Shown here one piece after another: positions 35,110-43,793 of a DNA stretch of 64,000 nt. Source of the DNA: WLXB01 sp040221475. Its GTDB lineage: Bacteria > Pseudomonadota > Alphaproteobacteria > Rhodospirillales > Rhodospirillaceae. Where the stretch lies: NCBI GenBank assembly GCA_040221475.1, contig JAVKEJ010000032.1:186001-250000 (forward strand), given 5' to 3'. Position numbers and translations under genes: made by a program. Under the pieces are notes generated by a model. That model had not been told where the DNA came from. It worked only from the letters and a program-made list of their open reading frames with translations, and searched no databases. Position 1 is the stretch's first letter. Every line of letters starts with the position of its first letter.

Positions 35110-36740
35110 GACGGAAGCGTCCGGTTCTGGCCCCTCTGGGCGAGATATGCGCTTAGCAGTCCCGCTGTCGATGAGTCGTGCCCAGCGGCGACATGGCCGG
35201 TTTCCAGGCTGGTCATCAGCTTCGAGGCCAGAGCCTTGCCGAATTCCACCCCCCACTGGTCGAAGGGGTTCAGTCCCCATAACGTCCCTTCCACGAATGT
35301 CCTATGCTCATATAACGCGATCAGAGCGCCAAAGGTTTCGGGGGTCAGGGACTCAAGCAGGATGGTGGTGCTGGGACGATTGCCCGGACACACCTTGTAG
35401 GGAACGGCACTTTTGGCAGAATCCCGAGGGATTTCATCCTCCAGAAGGCCCCGCATGAGGGCTTCAGATTGAGCGAAAGCATTGGCGACTAAAATATCAC
35501 GATGGGGATCGCCCTGCCCGTCTAACGCGACAATGAACTCAACCGGCACAACTTTTGGGGATTGATGAATCTGCTGCATGAACGAGTGCTGAGACTCCGC
35601 CCCTGACCCGCCAAAGACAATCGGCGCGGTGCGGGCAGAGACGGGTTTGCCATCGGCGCGAACGCCCTTGCCGTTGCTTTCCATGAGAAGCTGCTGAAAG
35701 TGGGCCGGGACCAGCCGCAAGCGATGATCGTAGGGCAACACAGAGAGCGCTGAGGCGGTCCAAAAATCCTGATTCCAGACGCTTACCAGCCCCATCAGCA
35801 CGGGAATATTTTCGGCCAGAGGTGCGGTTTCAAAATGGCGGTCCATCGCATGCGCGCCCGCCAGAATACGCTCGAAGACCTCGGGGCCGCAGCCCAAGGA
35901 AATCGACAGTCCAATGGCTGACCACAACGAATACCGTCCCCCGACCCAATCCCACAGGGGGAAGACATTGGTTTCAGGAATACCAAAGATCCCGGCAGCA
36001 CTGTTGGCCGCTGTCAGCGCAATAAAATGATCAGCCACTGCTGTTTCGCCTAAGGCGGCAACAAGCCAGCGCCGCGCTTCCTGCGCATTGGTCATGGTTT
36101 CCAAAGTGGAAAAACTTTTAGAGCAAATGAGAAACAAGGTACGATGTGGGTCCGCGTCCGCCAGCACATCCTGCAAGGCTGTGCCATCCACGGTCGCAAC
36201 AAAATCAACCTTGAGCGGCGACGTGGAATGATCAGACAGGGCTGTGACGGCACACCGCGGCCCGAGGTCTGACCCGCCGATGCCAATGTTGACCACGCGC
36301 TCAAAAGCCTGACCGGTATGTCCGGTTCGGGCGCCGCTGATCACTTGTTTCACGAAGGCGAGCATCCGGCCACGCGCGTATTTGATTTGCAGCGCGACAT
36401 CCTCGCCGTTGACGAAATACGCACGGTCGGTGGGATCACGCAGCGCCACGTGCAGCGCCGCGCGGTTCTCGGTGGTGTTGACCGGCTGGCCGGCAAACAT
36501 GGCATTCCGACGATCAGCCACTTGCATGGTCTCTGCCAAATCGAGCAACAGAGGCAGCGTCTCATCGGACAGGCGCTGTTTCGACAGATCAACCGTAAGC
36601 CCGGCGTGAGACCAGGAGAATTTATTGAAGCGCTTGGAATCCTGATCAAACAGATTGCGCAGCAACACATTTTCCATGGCTTGGTTATGCTGCGTCAGCA
36701 CAGCCCAAGCCTTTGTTTTTTTAGGATCAGGTACAGTCAT
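35106..36740 (-). CDS. pgi: Glucose-6-phosphate isomerase
   Basis: 544 residues. Pgi interconverts glucose-6-phosphate and fructose-6-phosphate. VNIGIGGSDLGPR, FLICSKSFSTLETM, FPLWDWVGGRYSLWSAIGLS, GSGAESQHSFMQQIHQ and GLNPFDQWGVEFGK are signatures of the family. It is translationally coupled to mutL, a pairing without an obvious functional link. Two copies of GTATCAGC, 14 bases apart, lie 43-64 bases upstream of the start. Confidence 0.97.
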   Translation of the reverse strand: MTVPDPKKTKAWAVLTQHNQAMENVLLRNLFDQDSKRFNKFSWSHAGLTVDLSKQRLSDETLPLLLDLAETMQVADRRNAMFAGQPVNTTENRAALHVALRDPTDRAYFVNGEDVALQIKYARGRMLAFVKQVISGARTGHTGQAFERVVNIGIGGSDLGPRCAVTALSDHSTSPLKVDFVATVDGTALQDVLADADPHRTLFLICSKSFSTLETMTNAQEARRWLVAALGETAVADHFIALTAANSAAGIFGIPETNVFPLWDWVGGRYSLWSAIGLSISLGCGPEVFERILAGAHAMDRHFETAPLAENIPVLMGLVSVWNQDFWTASALSVLPYDHRLRLVPAHFQQLLMESNGKGVRADGKPVSARTAPIVFGGSGAESQHSFMQQIHQSPKVVPVEFIVALDGQGDPHRDILVANAFAQSEALMRGLLEDEIPRDSAKSAVPYKVCPGNRPSTTILLESLTPETFGALIALYEHRTFVEGTLWGLNPFDQWGVEFGKALASKLMTSLETGHVAAGHDSSTAGLLSAYLAQRGQNRTLPS

Positions 36741-36852
36741 GACGTTCAGACGGGTCCGTGTGGAAAGCGTGATGATAATAAAGTATCAGCTGAAGTGTAT
36801 CAGCACGCTCCCACAAATGCGAAATGGACAAAAGGAGCCCCTTGTGACGGGG

Positions 36853-38214
36853 TTAACCCCCCGCGGCTGCCTTGGCATCCGCATCCAACACGACCGCACC
36901 TTCCAAGCCTTCAGGCTGCCCAACCACAATGACCGAAAGCTGGTCGGGCTGATACACCTCAGCCGATACCCGGCGCACATCCTCTAACGTGACGCTCTCA
37001 ATGAAGTCATTGCGGCGATCCAGGAAATCCTTCCCAAGGTCATCGCGCTGTACAGCCACCAGGATGCTGGCAATGCGGTCGGAAGAGGTAAAGCGCAGCG
37101 GCCAGGAACCGGTGAGATACTTTTTCGCACCATCCAGCTCTTCTGCCGTCGGGCCACTGGCCTGAAACTTCTGCCATTCATCGCGAATGACTGAAATACT
37201 CTCAGCCACCGCGTCATTGCGGGTGGCGACAGAAGCCATGATCATGGGTGCGGACTCGTAAGGCACGAGGCTGGTGTTCACACCATAGGCCAAGCCGCGC
37301 TTCTCGCGCACCTCATCCATGAGGCGGGAGGCAAAAGACCCGCCACCAAGGATGTAATCGGCAATCAAGGCCGCATACCAATCCGGGTCGGTGCGCGCAA
37401 GGCCGGGTTGTGCCATGTAGACCGTGCTTTGAGGCACGGCTTTATCAATCACAACAGTTCCCGCAAATGTGAGCTCCGTTTCTGGCACCCGCCAGTCGGT
37501 TGGCAGGCTATCGGGCAAATGGCCAAACACCTCGTCCAGACGTTTGCGTAACTGGCGCGGCGAAATGTCACCCGCCACACCAATGATGAGACGGTCTTTG
37601 GCAAACCGTTCTGTGGTGTAAGACCGTAAATCGTCCACCGTGATGGCCTGCACGGTTTCGGGCGTACCATCTGCCGGGCGGCCGTAAGGATGGTTGGGAA
37701 ACAGGGATTTAAACAGCGTGTCGCGAGCAATTTGCTGTGGCGATTCTGCCTGGCGCGCGAGACCAACCTGAATCTGTCGACGAATACGTTCGACCGGCTC
37801 ATCATCAAACCGGGGTTGGGTGAGCGCCAGGACAAGGAGTTCAAACGCTTTATCCGCATTGGCTTTGATCGTGGTCAGCGAACCCGAGAAGGAATCACTG
37901 CTGGCGCTGAAGCTCAAACGGATGGCCATATCTTGCAGCTGCGATTGAAAGGCAAAAGAGTCCAGGTCCCCAGCCCCTTCATCCAGCAAACCCGCAACCA
38001 TGTTGGATAGACCAAGTTTGTCATCCGGGTCGATGCTGGAACCGCCGCGAAACTCGAAGCTGAAGGCGATCAAAGGATTGCTGGAATCTTCTGCCAGATA
38101 GGCTGTCATGCCATCGCGGGTTTTGACTTCTTCAACATCGATGGCAAACGCCGCCGGTGTGAAACTGATCAGCGCAACAGCAAGGGTTGCAGAGAAACGT
38201 GTGAGCGCGTTCAT
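36853..38214 (-). CDS. M16 family peptidase-like protein, inactive partner subunit
   Basis: 453 residues with a signal peptide (MNALTRFSATLAVALISFTPAAFA). The M16 fold is evident (VKTRDGMTAYLAEDSSNPL, LFPNHPYGRP, YILGGGSFASRLMDEVREKRGLAYGV), but the zinc site HxxEH is missing where LSNMVAGLLDEG stands. The R/Y region (REKRGLAYGV) is intact. In this family such subunits pair with a catalytic one to form a periplasmic heterodimer. The ATG overlaps the stop of the upstream catalytic gene by one base. Confidence 0.92.
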   Translation of the reverse strand: MNALTRFSATLAVALISFTPAAFAIDVEEVKTRDGMTAYLAEDSSNPLIAFSFEFRGGSSIDPDDKLGLSNMVAGLLDEGAGDLDSFAFQSQLQDMAIRLSFSASSDSFSGSLTTIKANADKAFELLVLALTQPRFDDEPVERIRRQIQVGLARQAESPQQIARDTLFKSLFPNHPYGRPADGTPETVQAITVDDLRSYTTERFAKDRLIIGVAGDISPRQLRKRLDEVFGHLPDSLPTDWRVPETELTFAGTVVIDKAVPQSTVYMAQPGLARTDPDWYAALIADYILGGGSFASRLMDEVREKRGLAYGVNTSLVPYESAPMIMASVATRNDAVAESISVIRDEWQKFQASGPTAEELDGAKKYLTGSWPLRFTSSDRIASILVAVQRDDLGKDFLDRRNDFIESVTLEDVRRVSAEVYQPDQLSVIVVGQPEGLEGAVVLDADAKAAAGG

Positions 38215-39593
38215 CAGACATCTCCCTTTGGCAGCAAGATGCCGGTCCCCGTGGGCGACTCAGACAACAAGTCTCGGATCGCTTCATTCACCTGCGTGAG
38301 CGTGATGTCCGCAACGCGCTCTGGCCAGGCTTCAATTTCCTCGAGGGTCAAACCCACTGCGAGAAGCGACCCAACCGTTTGGGCCGCACCGGTGGGCGAG
38401 TCTTTGGCGTAGATCACTTCGGCCTGAAGACGGGTCTTGGCGCGCTCTACTTCATCCTCTGTAAAACCGTTGGTCTCGATATCCGCTAATGCAGTATCAA
38501 TGGCGGCTTCCAGGTCTGTAACTTCGACCCCAGGGCTGGGTGAAATGGACAAAACGAAACGACCCCAACTCACCATGTCGTCCATGTAGTATGCCCCCGC
38601 AGAGGCAGCGACGGCCTGATCCACCACCAGCGACTGATACAAGCGGCTGGTTGAGCCGCCGCCGAGGATTTCGCTGGCGACTTGCAGGGCATACGTTTGT
38701 TCACGGTTCCCCACATTAACGCTGGGTGCAACATAGGTGCGTTGCCAACGCGCTTGACGCACGCGCTCATCTTCCATGGTGACTCGCACATCGGCCGACT
38801 GCGGCAAGAAGGTTGAGCGCTCACGGCTGGTGACGGAGTCGACGGGTTCGATTTTGCCATAGGTGCGTTCTGCCAAGGGGCGAAGCTCTTTGAGTGTGAT
38901 ATCCCCAGCGACAACAAGAATCGCATTCTTAGGGGCATACCAACGGTGGTAAAAATCAAAAGCGTCTTCACGATTGAGCGCTTGGATTTCTTCTTCCCAG
39001 CCGATGACCGGCGTACCGTAGCGGTTGGTCACCCACAGGGCCGCATCGAGGCGCTCTGACAAGATTGACGCCGGACGGCTATCGACCCGCATGCGGCGCT
39101 CTTCGAGAACCACGTCGCGTTCGACCCGCACATCTTCTTCGCTGAGAATCAGATTGCGCATGCGATCAGCTTCCAACTCCATCATCATGGGCAGGCGGTC
39201 AACGGCGATGTTTTGGTAGTAGGCCGTATAGTCGTAGGACGTGAAGGCGTTTTGCTGACCGCCGTTGCGCGCGACCAAATCGGTGATCTCACCGGCGGGG
39301 TATGTCGGTGTCCCTTTAAACATCAGATGCTCAAGAAAATGGGCGATACCCGCTTTGCCCGGTTCTTCGTCGGCAGAGCCGACTTTGTACCAGACCATAT
39401 GGCTGACAATGGGCACCCGGTGATTGGGAATCACCACCACCTGCATGCCATTTCCGAGCATGAAGGTTTCCGCACCAAACACATCCGCCTGAGCGGGCCG
39501 ATCAAAGGCCGGGAGCACAAACGCGGCGGCAAAAACAACTGCACTCACAACCGCACTCGCAACCGAATTGCCGAATACACCGAATAAACGCAT
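38214..39593 (-). CDS. M16 family zinc metallopeptidase, catalytic subunit
   Basis: 459 residues with an N-terminal signal peptide. The inverted zinc motif HxxEH is present (GIAHFLEHLMFKGT) with the downstream glutamate region (ENAFTSYDYTAYYQN then LEADRM). The enzyme would degrade peptides in the periplasm together with the partner encoded next (one-base overlap). An M16 pair downstream of lspA-DUF3035 is a common alphaproteobacterial arrangement; here two plus-strand genes intervene. Confidence 0.93.
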   Translation of the reverse strand: MRLFGVFGNSVASAVVSAVVFAAAFVLPAFDRPAQADVFGAETFMLGNGMQVVVIPNHRVPIVSHMVWYKVGSADEEPGKAGIAHFLEHLMFKGTPTYPAGEITDLVARNGGQQNAFTSYDYTAYYQNIAVDRLPMMMELEADRMRNLILSEEDVRVERDVVLEERRMRVDSRPASILSERLDAALWVTNRYGTPVIGWEEEIQALNREDAFDFYHRWYAPKNAILVVAGDITLKELRPLAERTYGKIEPVDSVTSRERSTFLPQSADVRVTMEDERVRQARWQRTYVAPSVNVGNREQTYALQVASEILGGGSTSRLYQSLVVDQAVAASAGAYYMDDMVSWGRFVLSISPSPGVEVTDLEAAIDTALADIETNGFTEDEVERAKTRLQAEVIYAKDSPTGAAQTVGSLLAVGLTLEEIEAWPERVADITLTQVNEAIRDLLSESPTGTGILLPKGDV

Positions 39594-39769
39594 GGGCTTT
39601 CCTCAAAATATCAATGCCAACATCAATGCCAGGGCCCTCATCAGGGCTTTTCATAAGCTTATGTGGACCTCCGAGACCGGAGGGTCAACCACTGCCAAGA
39701 TTAACACCCGTTCACATTAACGCGGTGGGCTTGTAGTGTCCCCCGAACGACACAGAAAATGGGGCTTCC

Positions 39770-41614
39770 ATGGACTTACCGGTGTTTAAAACCGTTGGCG
39801 AAATATTGGAGTATTGCTGGGCGCGGCGGCGCATCGCCCTAACCTATGCCGTGATTCCCATGGGTTTGACCGTGATCGCGAATCTGGCTGTCTGGTTGAT
39901 GGGAGTTGACCTCACGGTCATCGGCAGCCCGGCTTTTTATGCGCTGAACATCTTTGGCGCTTTGGTTTTCATGCCCTTCACCGTGACCTGGTACCGCATG
40001 GTAATTTTAGGCGAGCAAACCCTGAGCCAACGGCAACTGTTTTCGTTCACCGGCCTTGAGGCCAAATTTTTATTCTGGCAGGTCGTTATTGTATTGATTG
40101 TCTTGGCTGTCGGCGGCGGCGGTGGGTTTCTTATTGGCGCGCTGGTGGAAGCCGCCACCGCTGGGGATGCGGCGATGGCCCAGGCTCTGGCTTCATTGCT
40201 GATGGCGGCGTGGGCCGTCGCCATAGTCTCTGCCACCTGCCGTTTGTCTTTGGTGCTGGCCATGGCCGCAACAGACAGACCCGTTTCGCTTGGTGAAGCG
40301 TGGAACAGAACCACGGGCCTCGGACTGCGTATGGGAGCGATTTTTATCCTCAGTTTTCTCGCGGCCATTCTCTTGATGATGCCGCTGCAATTGATTGCCC
40401 TCGTCTTAGCCTCGGTCTTTAGCGTGGTCTCTGAGGGCGTTGCAGAAAGTGCCGGCGTTGTGTTCGGCACCGTGGCCGGAGCTGTTGGCAGCCTGATGGT
40501 CCTGCTCTTTCCAACCACACTTTTCGCCTTTGTGTACAACCGCATTGCACAAAGCATGACCGGAACTGGGACTGCGACCCGTGGAGAAGCCGGTGGCAGA
40601 ACAGGTGGTACATCGGGCGGCTTTATCAGTAGTTTGATGGGTGCAGAGGACACCGCAACTGCGCGTGGGTTTGATGGGCCACGCGGGAATACGCCTGTTC
40701 CAGACACCGCCCATGAACAAACAACAGAGGAAGACGTTGCGGCAACACTGACGCGCCTTTACGCCTTTATGGATGACAAGCCCTCAGACACAGCCGAGGA
40801 CATGCGCGCTCTAATAGATGGGTTTTTCAGCCGATTTGAAATGCCAAGCGACGCGACCGTTGAAGATGTCGATGCGGGCGGCGTGCCAGCGCGCTGGGTG
40901 ACCGTTGCAGGCGCGGACGAGGACCGCGTTGTGCTGTTGCTGCACGGTGGCGGCTTCAGCGCGGGTAGTCTGACATCACATCAACGCCTTGCCGCTGATC
41001 TGAGCCTGGCCTGCGGCGCGCGCGTGCTGATGGCCGATTATCGGCTGGCACCGGAACACCCTTTCCCAGAGGGATTGAATGACTGCGTCACCGTTTACCG
41101 GTGGCTTTTGAAAGAAGGTTTCAAACCGGGCCGCATAGTCATTGCTGGCGATTCCGCTGGTGGTGGCTTGGCGATTTCAACAGCGTTGAGGCTGAAAGAC
41201 CGCGGCATTGATCAACCAGCGGCGCTGGTGACGTTATCGCCCTGGGTCAACTTGTCCTGCGACGGCGAGACGTATGAAAGCAAAGCCAAGGATGATCCGA
41301 TTGCCACACAAGAGAGTCTGCTGCGCGCGGCCAAGGATTATCTGGATGGTCAAGACCCCAGGGACACCATGATCTCACCGATCTACGCCGACTTGCGTGG
41401 TCTGCCGCCGCTGTTAATTCAAGTGGGCAGCCGCGAGGTTTTACTGGATGACAGCCGCAAGCTGGCGGTGCGCGCCAGAGCCGACGATGTGACCGTGACA
41501 TTAGAAGAATGGCCGGGCATGTTTCATGTGTGGCACATGATGGCCGACTGGGTTACCGATGGCCGTCGCGCCATTGGCGGCATCGGGACCTTTGTCCGCC
41601 GCCATATGGGTTGA
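39770..41614 (+). CDS. Membrane-domain / alpha-beta hydrolase (HSL-type esterase) fusion protein
   Basis: 614 residues. The first about 260 contain five or six membrane segments (for example 25-45, 55-75, 100-125, 140-165, 190-220, 230-260) that I cannot assign to a named transporter family. A Gly/Thr-rich linker follows, and from about residue 330 comes an esterase of the hormone-sensitive lipase family with the oxyanion motif HGGGFSAGS, serine nucleophile in GDSAGGG, acid in VLLDDS and histidine in MFHVWH. The catalytic domain would lie on one face of the inner membrane, probably acting on a lipid or ester. It lies in a two-gene plus-strand insertion in an otherwise minus-strand block. Confidence 0.83.
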   Translation: MDLPVFKTVGEILEYCWARRRIALTYAVIPMGLTVIANLAVWLMGVDLTVIGSPAFYALNIFGALVFMPFTVTWYRMVILGEQTLSQRQLFSFTGLEAKFLFWQVVIVLIVLAVGGGGGFLIGALVEAATAGDAAMAQALASLLMAAWAVAIVSATCRLSLVLAMAATDRPVSLGEAWNRTTGLGLRMGAIFILSFLAAILLMMPLQLIALVLASVFSVVSEGVAESAGVVFGTVAGAVGSLMVLLFPTTLFAFVYNRIAQSMTGTGTATRGEAGGRTGGTSGGFISSLMGAEDTATARGFDGPRGNTPVPDTAHEQTTEEDVAATLTRLYAFMDDKPSDTAEDMRALIDGFFSRFEMPSDATVEDVDAGGVPARWVTVAGADEDRVVLLLHGGGFSAGSLTSHQRLAADLSLACGARVLMADYRLAPEHPFPEGLNDCVTVYRWLLKEGFKPGRIVIAGDSAGGGLAISTALRLKDRGIDQPAALVTLSPWVNLSCDGETYESKAKDDPIATQESLLRAAKDYLDGQDPRDTMISPIYADLRGLPPLLIQVGSREVLLDDSRKLAVRARADDVTVTLEEWPGMFHVWHMMADWVTDGRRAIGGIGTFVRRHMG

Positions 41615-41651
41615 ACCAACACCAACACGCACAAGGTAAGGGAGAGACGAG

Positions 41652-42644
41652 ATGGGAGAAATCGTAGCACCAGAGGGAAGTCCCCTTAGCGTTGCCGTGA
41701 TCGGCGTTGAGAACATGGAGGCCTCCCTGCACTTCTATCGCGATTTAATCGGGCTGACCGCTCATGCGCCTGAGACATGGTCCGGTGAGGGATTTGAAGC
41801 CCTCTGGCATTTACCACAAGGTGCCTCTGCAAATGCGGTGTTCTGCGAATTGCCCGGATGCCCTGTCGGACGGGTCTTGCTACTCGACTTCGGCGACGTC
41901 GAAAAGAAACACATACGCCCCATCGATGCGCCACGTGCCATCGGCTTGGTGAACCTCAATTTTTACACCGATGATATCCGGGCAGACACCAAAAAGCTCC
42001 AAGCCGAGGGGTATAGATTCTGGTCGGAGCCGACCTTCTACGAAATGACCGGGTCACAAGGCGCGCCGACAGAAGTGGTGTTTGATGGGCCAGATTCTGT
42101 GGCCATCAATCTGGTGGAACTGACCGGTGACGACCCCAACACCCGGGTGGGGCAAATGCGCGCGTATGTCAAAGAACATGGCCGCACACCGACAGGGTTT
42201 ACCCCGGTGGTGACAACGTCGCACTGCGCGACCGACATTGATAAGGCCGTCGCGTTCTATGAAAAGGTTTTAAAGAGCGGTGTGCTGATTGATGAGATTC
42301 TCGACCGGCCCGAGCAAAATAACTTCCTGAACATTCCGGCAAACGGCCGCACCGCTGTGAAGTTCATGCAGGGCAACCACATGTTCGGCAAGATCGCATT
42401 GTCGATGCCGCTGAACTATGAATGCCGCGACTTGGTTCCCGATGCCGAAGCACCCAACACGGGTTACATCGCACAAATGTTTGAGGTGAAAGATTTAGGC
42501 TATGCGGAACGCGCCAGCGCTGACTTGGGTGCAGAAGTCTATGCCCCAACCGGCACTTACAAGGTTCCCGGTTTAGGCGAGGTCAAAGGCTTTACGGTCA
42601 GAAACCCTGGCTCGGGTGCGCTGCAGATGATTTTTGAGAGCTAG
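41652..42644 (+). CDS. Double-domain VOC (glyoxalase/dioxygenase) family protein
   Basis: 330 residues. Two VOC modules are visible: the first starts LSVAVIGVENMEASLHFYRDLIGL, the second TTSHCATDIDKAVAFYEKVL. Ring-cleavage dioxygenases and glyoxalases share this duplicated layout. Metal ligands cannot be placed with confidence and the substrate is unknown. GGGAGAG precedes the ATG, and it follows the esterase fusion gene by 37 bases, so they probably form an operon. Confidence 0.82.
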   Translation: MGEIVAPEGSPLSVAVIGVENMEASLHFYRDLIGLTAHAPETWSGEGFEALWHLPQGASANAVFCELPGCPVGRVLLLDFGDVEKKHIRPIDAPRAIGLVNLNFYTDDIRADTKKLQAEGYRFWSEPTFYEMTGSQGAPTEVVFDGPDSVAINLVELTGDDPNTRVGQMRAYVKEHGRTPTGFTPVVTTSHCATDIDKAVAFYEKVLKSGVLIDEILDRPEQNNFLNIPANGRTAVKFMQGNHMFGKIALSMPLNYECRDLVPDAEAPNTGYIAQMFEVKDLGYAERASADLGAEVYAPTGTYKVPGLGEVKGFTVRNPGSGALQMIFES

Positions 42645-42662
42645 AAAATCGCGCTTTGACGC

Positions 42663-43217
42663 TTAGAAAATTCCCAATACCGACGATCCGCCTTTGGAGA
42701 TCACAGGAACAGGGCCTTCATTAGCCGGCTTGCCGAGGGATCGGTTTTCGTTCAAGCGTTTTTGCTCAGCCACAGGATCAATAGGCGTGCCCAATTGGCG
42801 ATTGTCGCTCCAAAAAACAAGACGGTCGGTGAAGCTGTTGGACTCTTTCGCGAAGGCCGAGGTTTCGCGGTCTAAGGTATCACGGATATTGGGAATGATT
42901 TGATCCGCGCCGGCCCCGGCCAACAATTCGACCTCGCCAGGGCTAAAGCCACGCACACGGTAACCGTCGAGTCTGTTACTACCGATCAAAGCATTGCGGG
43001 CCTGCTCGGAGGTTGTGCCTTCCTGTGGCCGTTCCGAACCAGGGGCGGGGGGTTTCAGGTTGAAGTCCGGCGGCATGACCAGAGGTGCCCGGCGAACAAC
43101 AGCAAACTCATCCGGCACAGATTTATCAATGCCGAGGGCACGCTTGGTATCGTCGCATCCACTGAGGACCAAGAGCGCAATGGCGGCCAGGGCTGTATGT
43201 TTCGAGATGGCAGTCAT
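42663..43217 (-). CDS. DUF3035 family lipoprotein
   Basis: 184 residues. A lipoprotein signal ends in LVLSGC, so it is lipidated at that cysteine. The motif APLVMPPDFNLKPPAPG is the hallmark of DUF3035, a family confined largely to alphaproteobacteria, of unknown function. The ATG at 43217 has GAGGCT upstream. It follows lspA, the lipoprotein signal peptidase, by seven bases, so substrate and enzyme are made from one transcript. Confidence 0.9.
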   Translation of the reverse strand: MTAISKHTALAAIALLVLSGCDDTKRALGIDKSVPDEFAVVRRAPLVMPPDFNLKPPAPGSERPQEGTTSEQARNALIGSNRLDGYRVRGFSPGEVELLAGAGADQIIPNIRDTLDRETSAFAKESNSFTDRLVFWSDNRQLGTPIDPVAEQKRLNENRSLGKPANEGPVPVISKGGSSVLGIF

Positions 43218-43224
43218 AGGAGCC

Positions 43225-43773
43225 TCATTTTGGGTCAACTTTAGAATCAGAGCCTGTGGTAGCATTCGCGTCAATTGTGGCAGCAGCGTGTTTGCGCTCC
43301 ATGAACGCGTCAAGCAACCAAAATCCGACACCGACTGTAATGGCTGAATCTGCTAAGTTAAAGGTCGGGAAATGATATCCGGCGGCAAAAACATCCAGGA
43401 AATCGGCCACGGCACCATAATTCAGACGATCAACGATGTTGCCAAAGGCCCCGCCGACGATAAAACCGATGCCCAACTGCATCCATAGCGTTTGAGCCGT
43501 GCGCAACCACCATAGCAAGACTCCGACGATGCAGAGCTGCAAGGTAACCAATATGGCGATGGTCATCGCTTCGCCGGAGCTAAACAAGCTGAAGCTGATG
43601 CCGAAGTTCCAGGCCATCCGCAGCTGAAAAAACGGCAACACCTCAATCAGCTTGGCCGTGTAAAAAGGAGTCTCGGTGACACCTTCGGGCCGGAATACCA
43701 GTTCGACGATGATGTATTTAGAGATCTGATCGGCGACGAAAATCAAACCGGCGATGAGAAGTCCAAGGCGCAT
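43225..43773 (-). CDS. lspA: Lipoprotein signal peptidase (signal peptidase II)
   Basis: 182 residues with four membrane segments. LspA cleaves signal peptides of prolipoproteins. The two catalytic aspartates are in FGNIVDRLNYGAVADFL and FNLADSAITVG, and VADQISKYIIV is the usual N-terminal motif. It follows ileS by 20 bases, the standard ileS-lspA order. The C-terminal tail (about 25 residues) is polar. Confidence 0.96.
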   Translation of the reverse strand: MRLGLLIAGLIFVADQISKYIIVELVFRPEGVTETPFYTAKLIEVLPFFQLRMAWNFGISFSLFSSGEAMTIAILVTLQLCIVGVLLWWLRTAQTLWMQLGIGFIVGGAFGNIVDRLNYGAVADFLDVFAAGYHFPTFNLADSAITVGVGFWLLDAFMERKHAAATIDANATTGSDSKVDPK

Positions 43774-43793
43774 GATCTAAAGTCTACCCTTGA

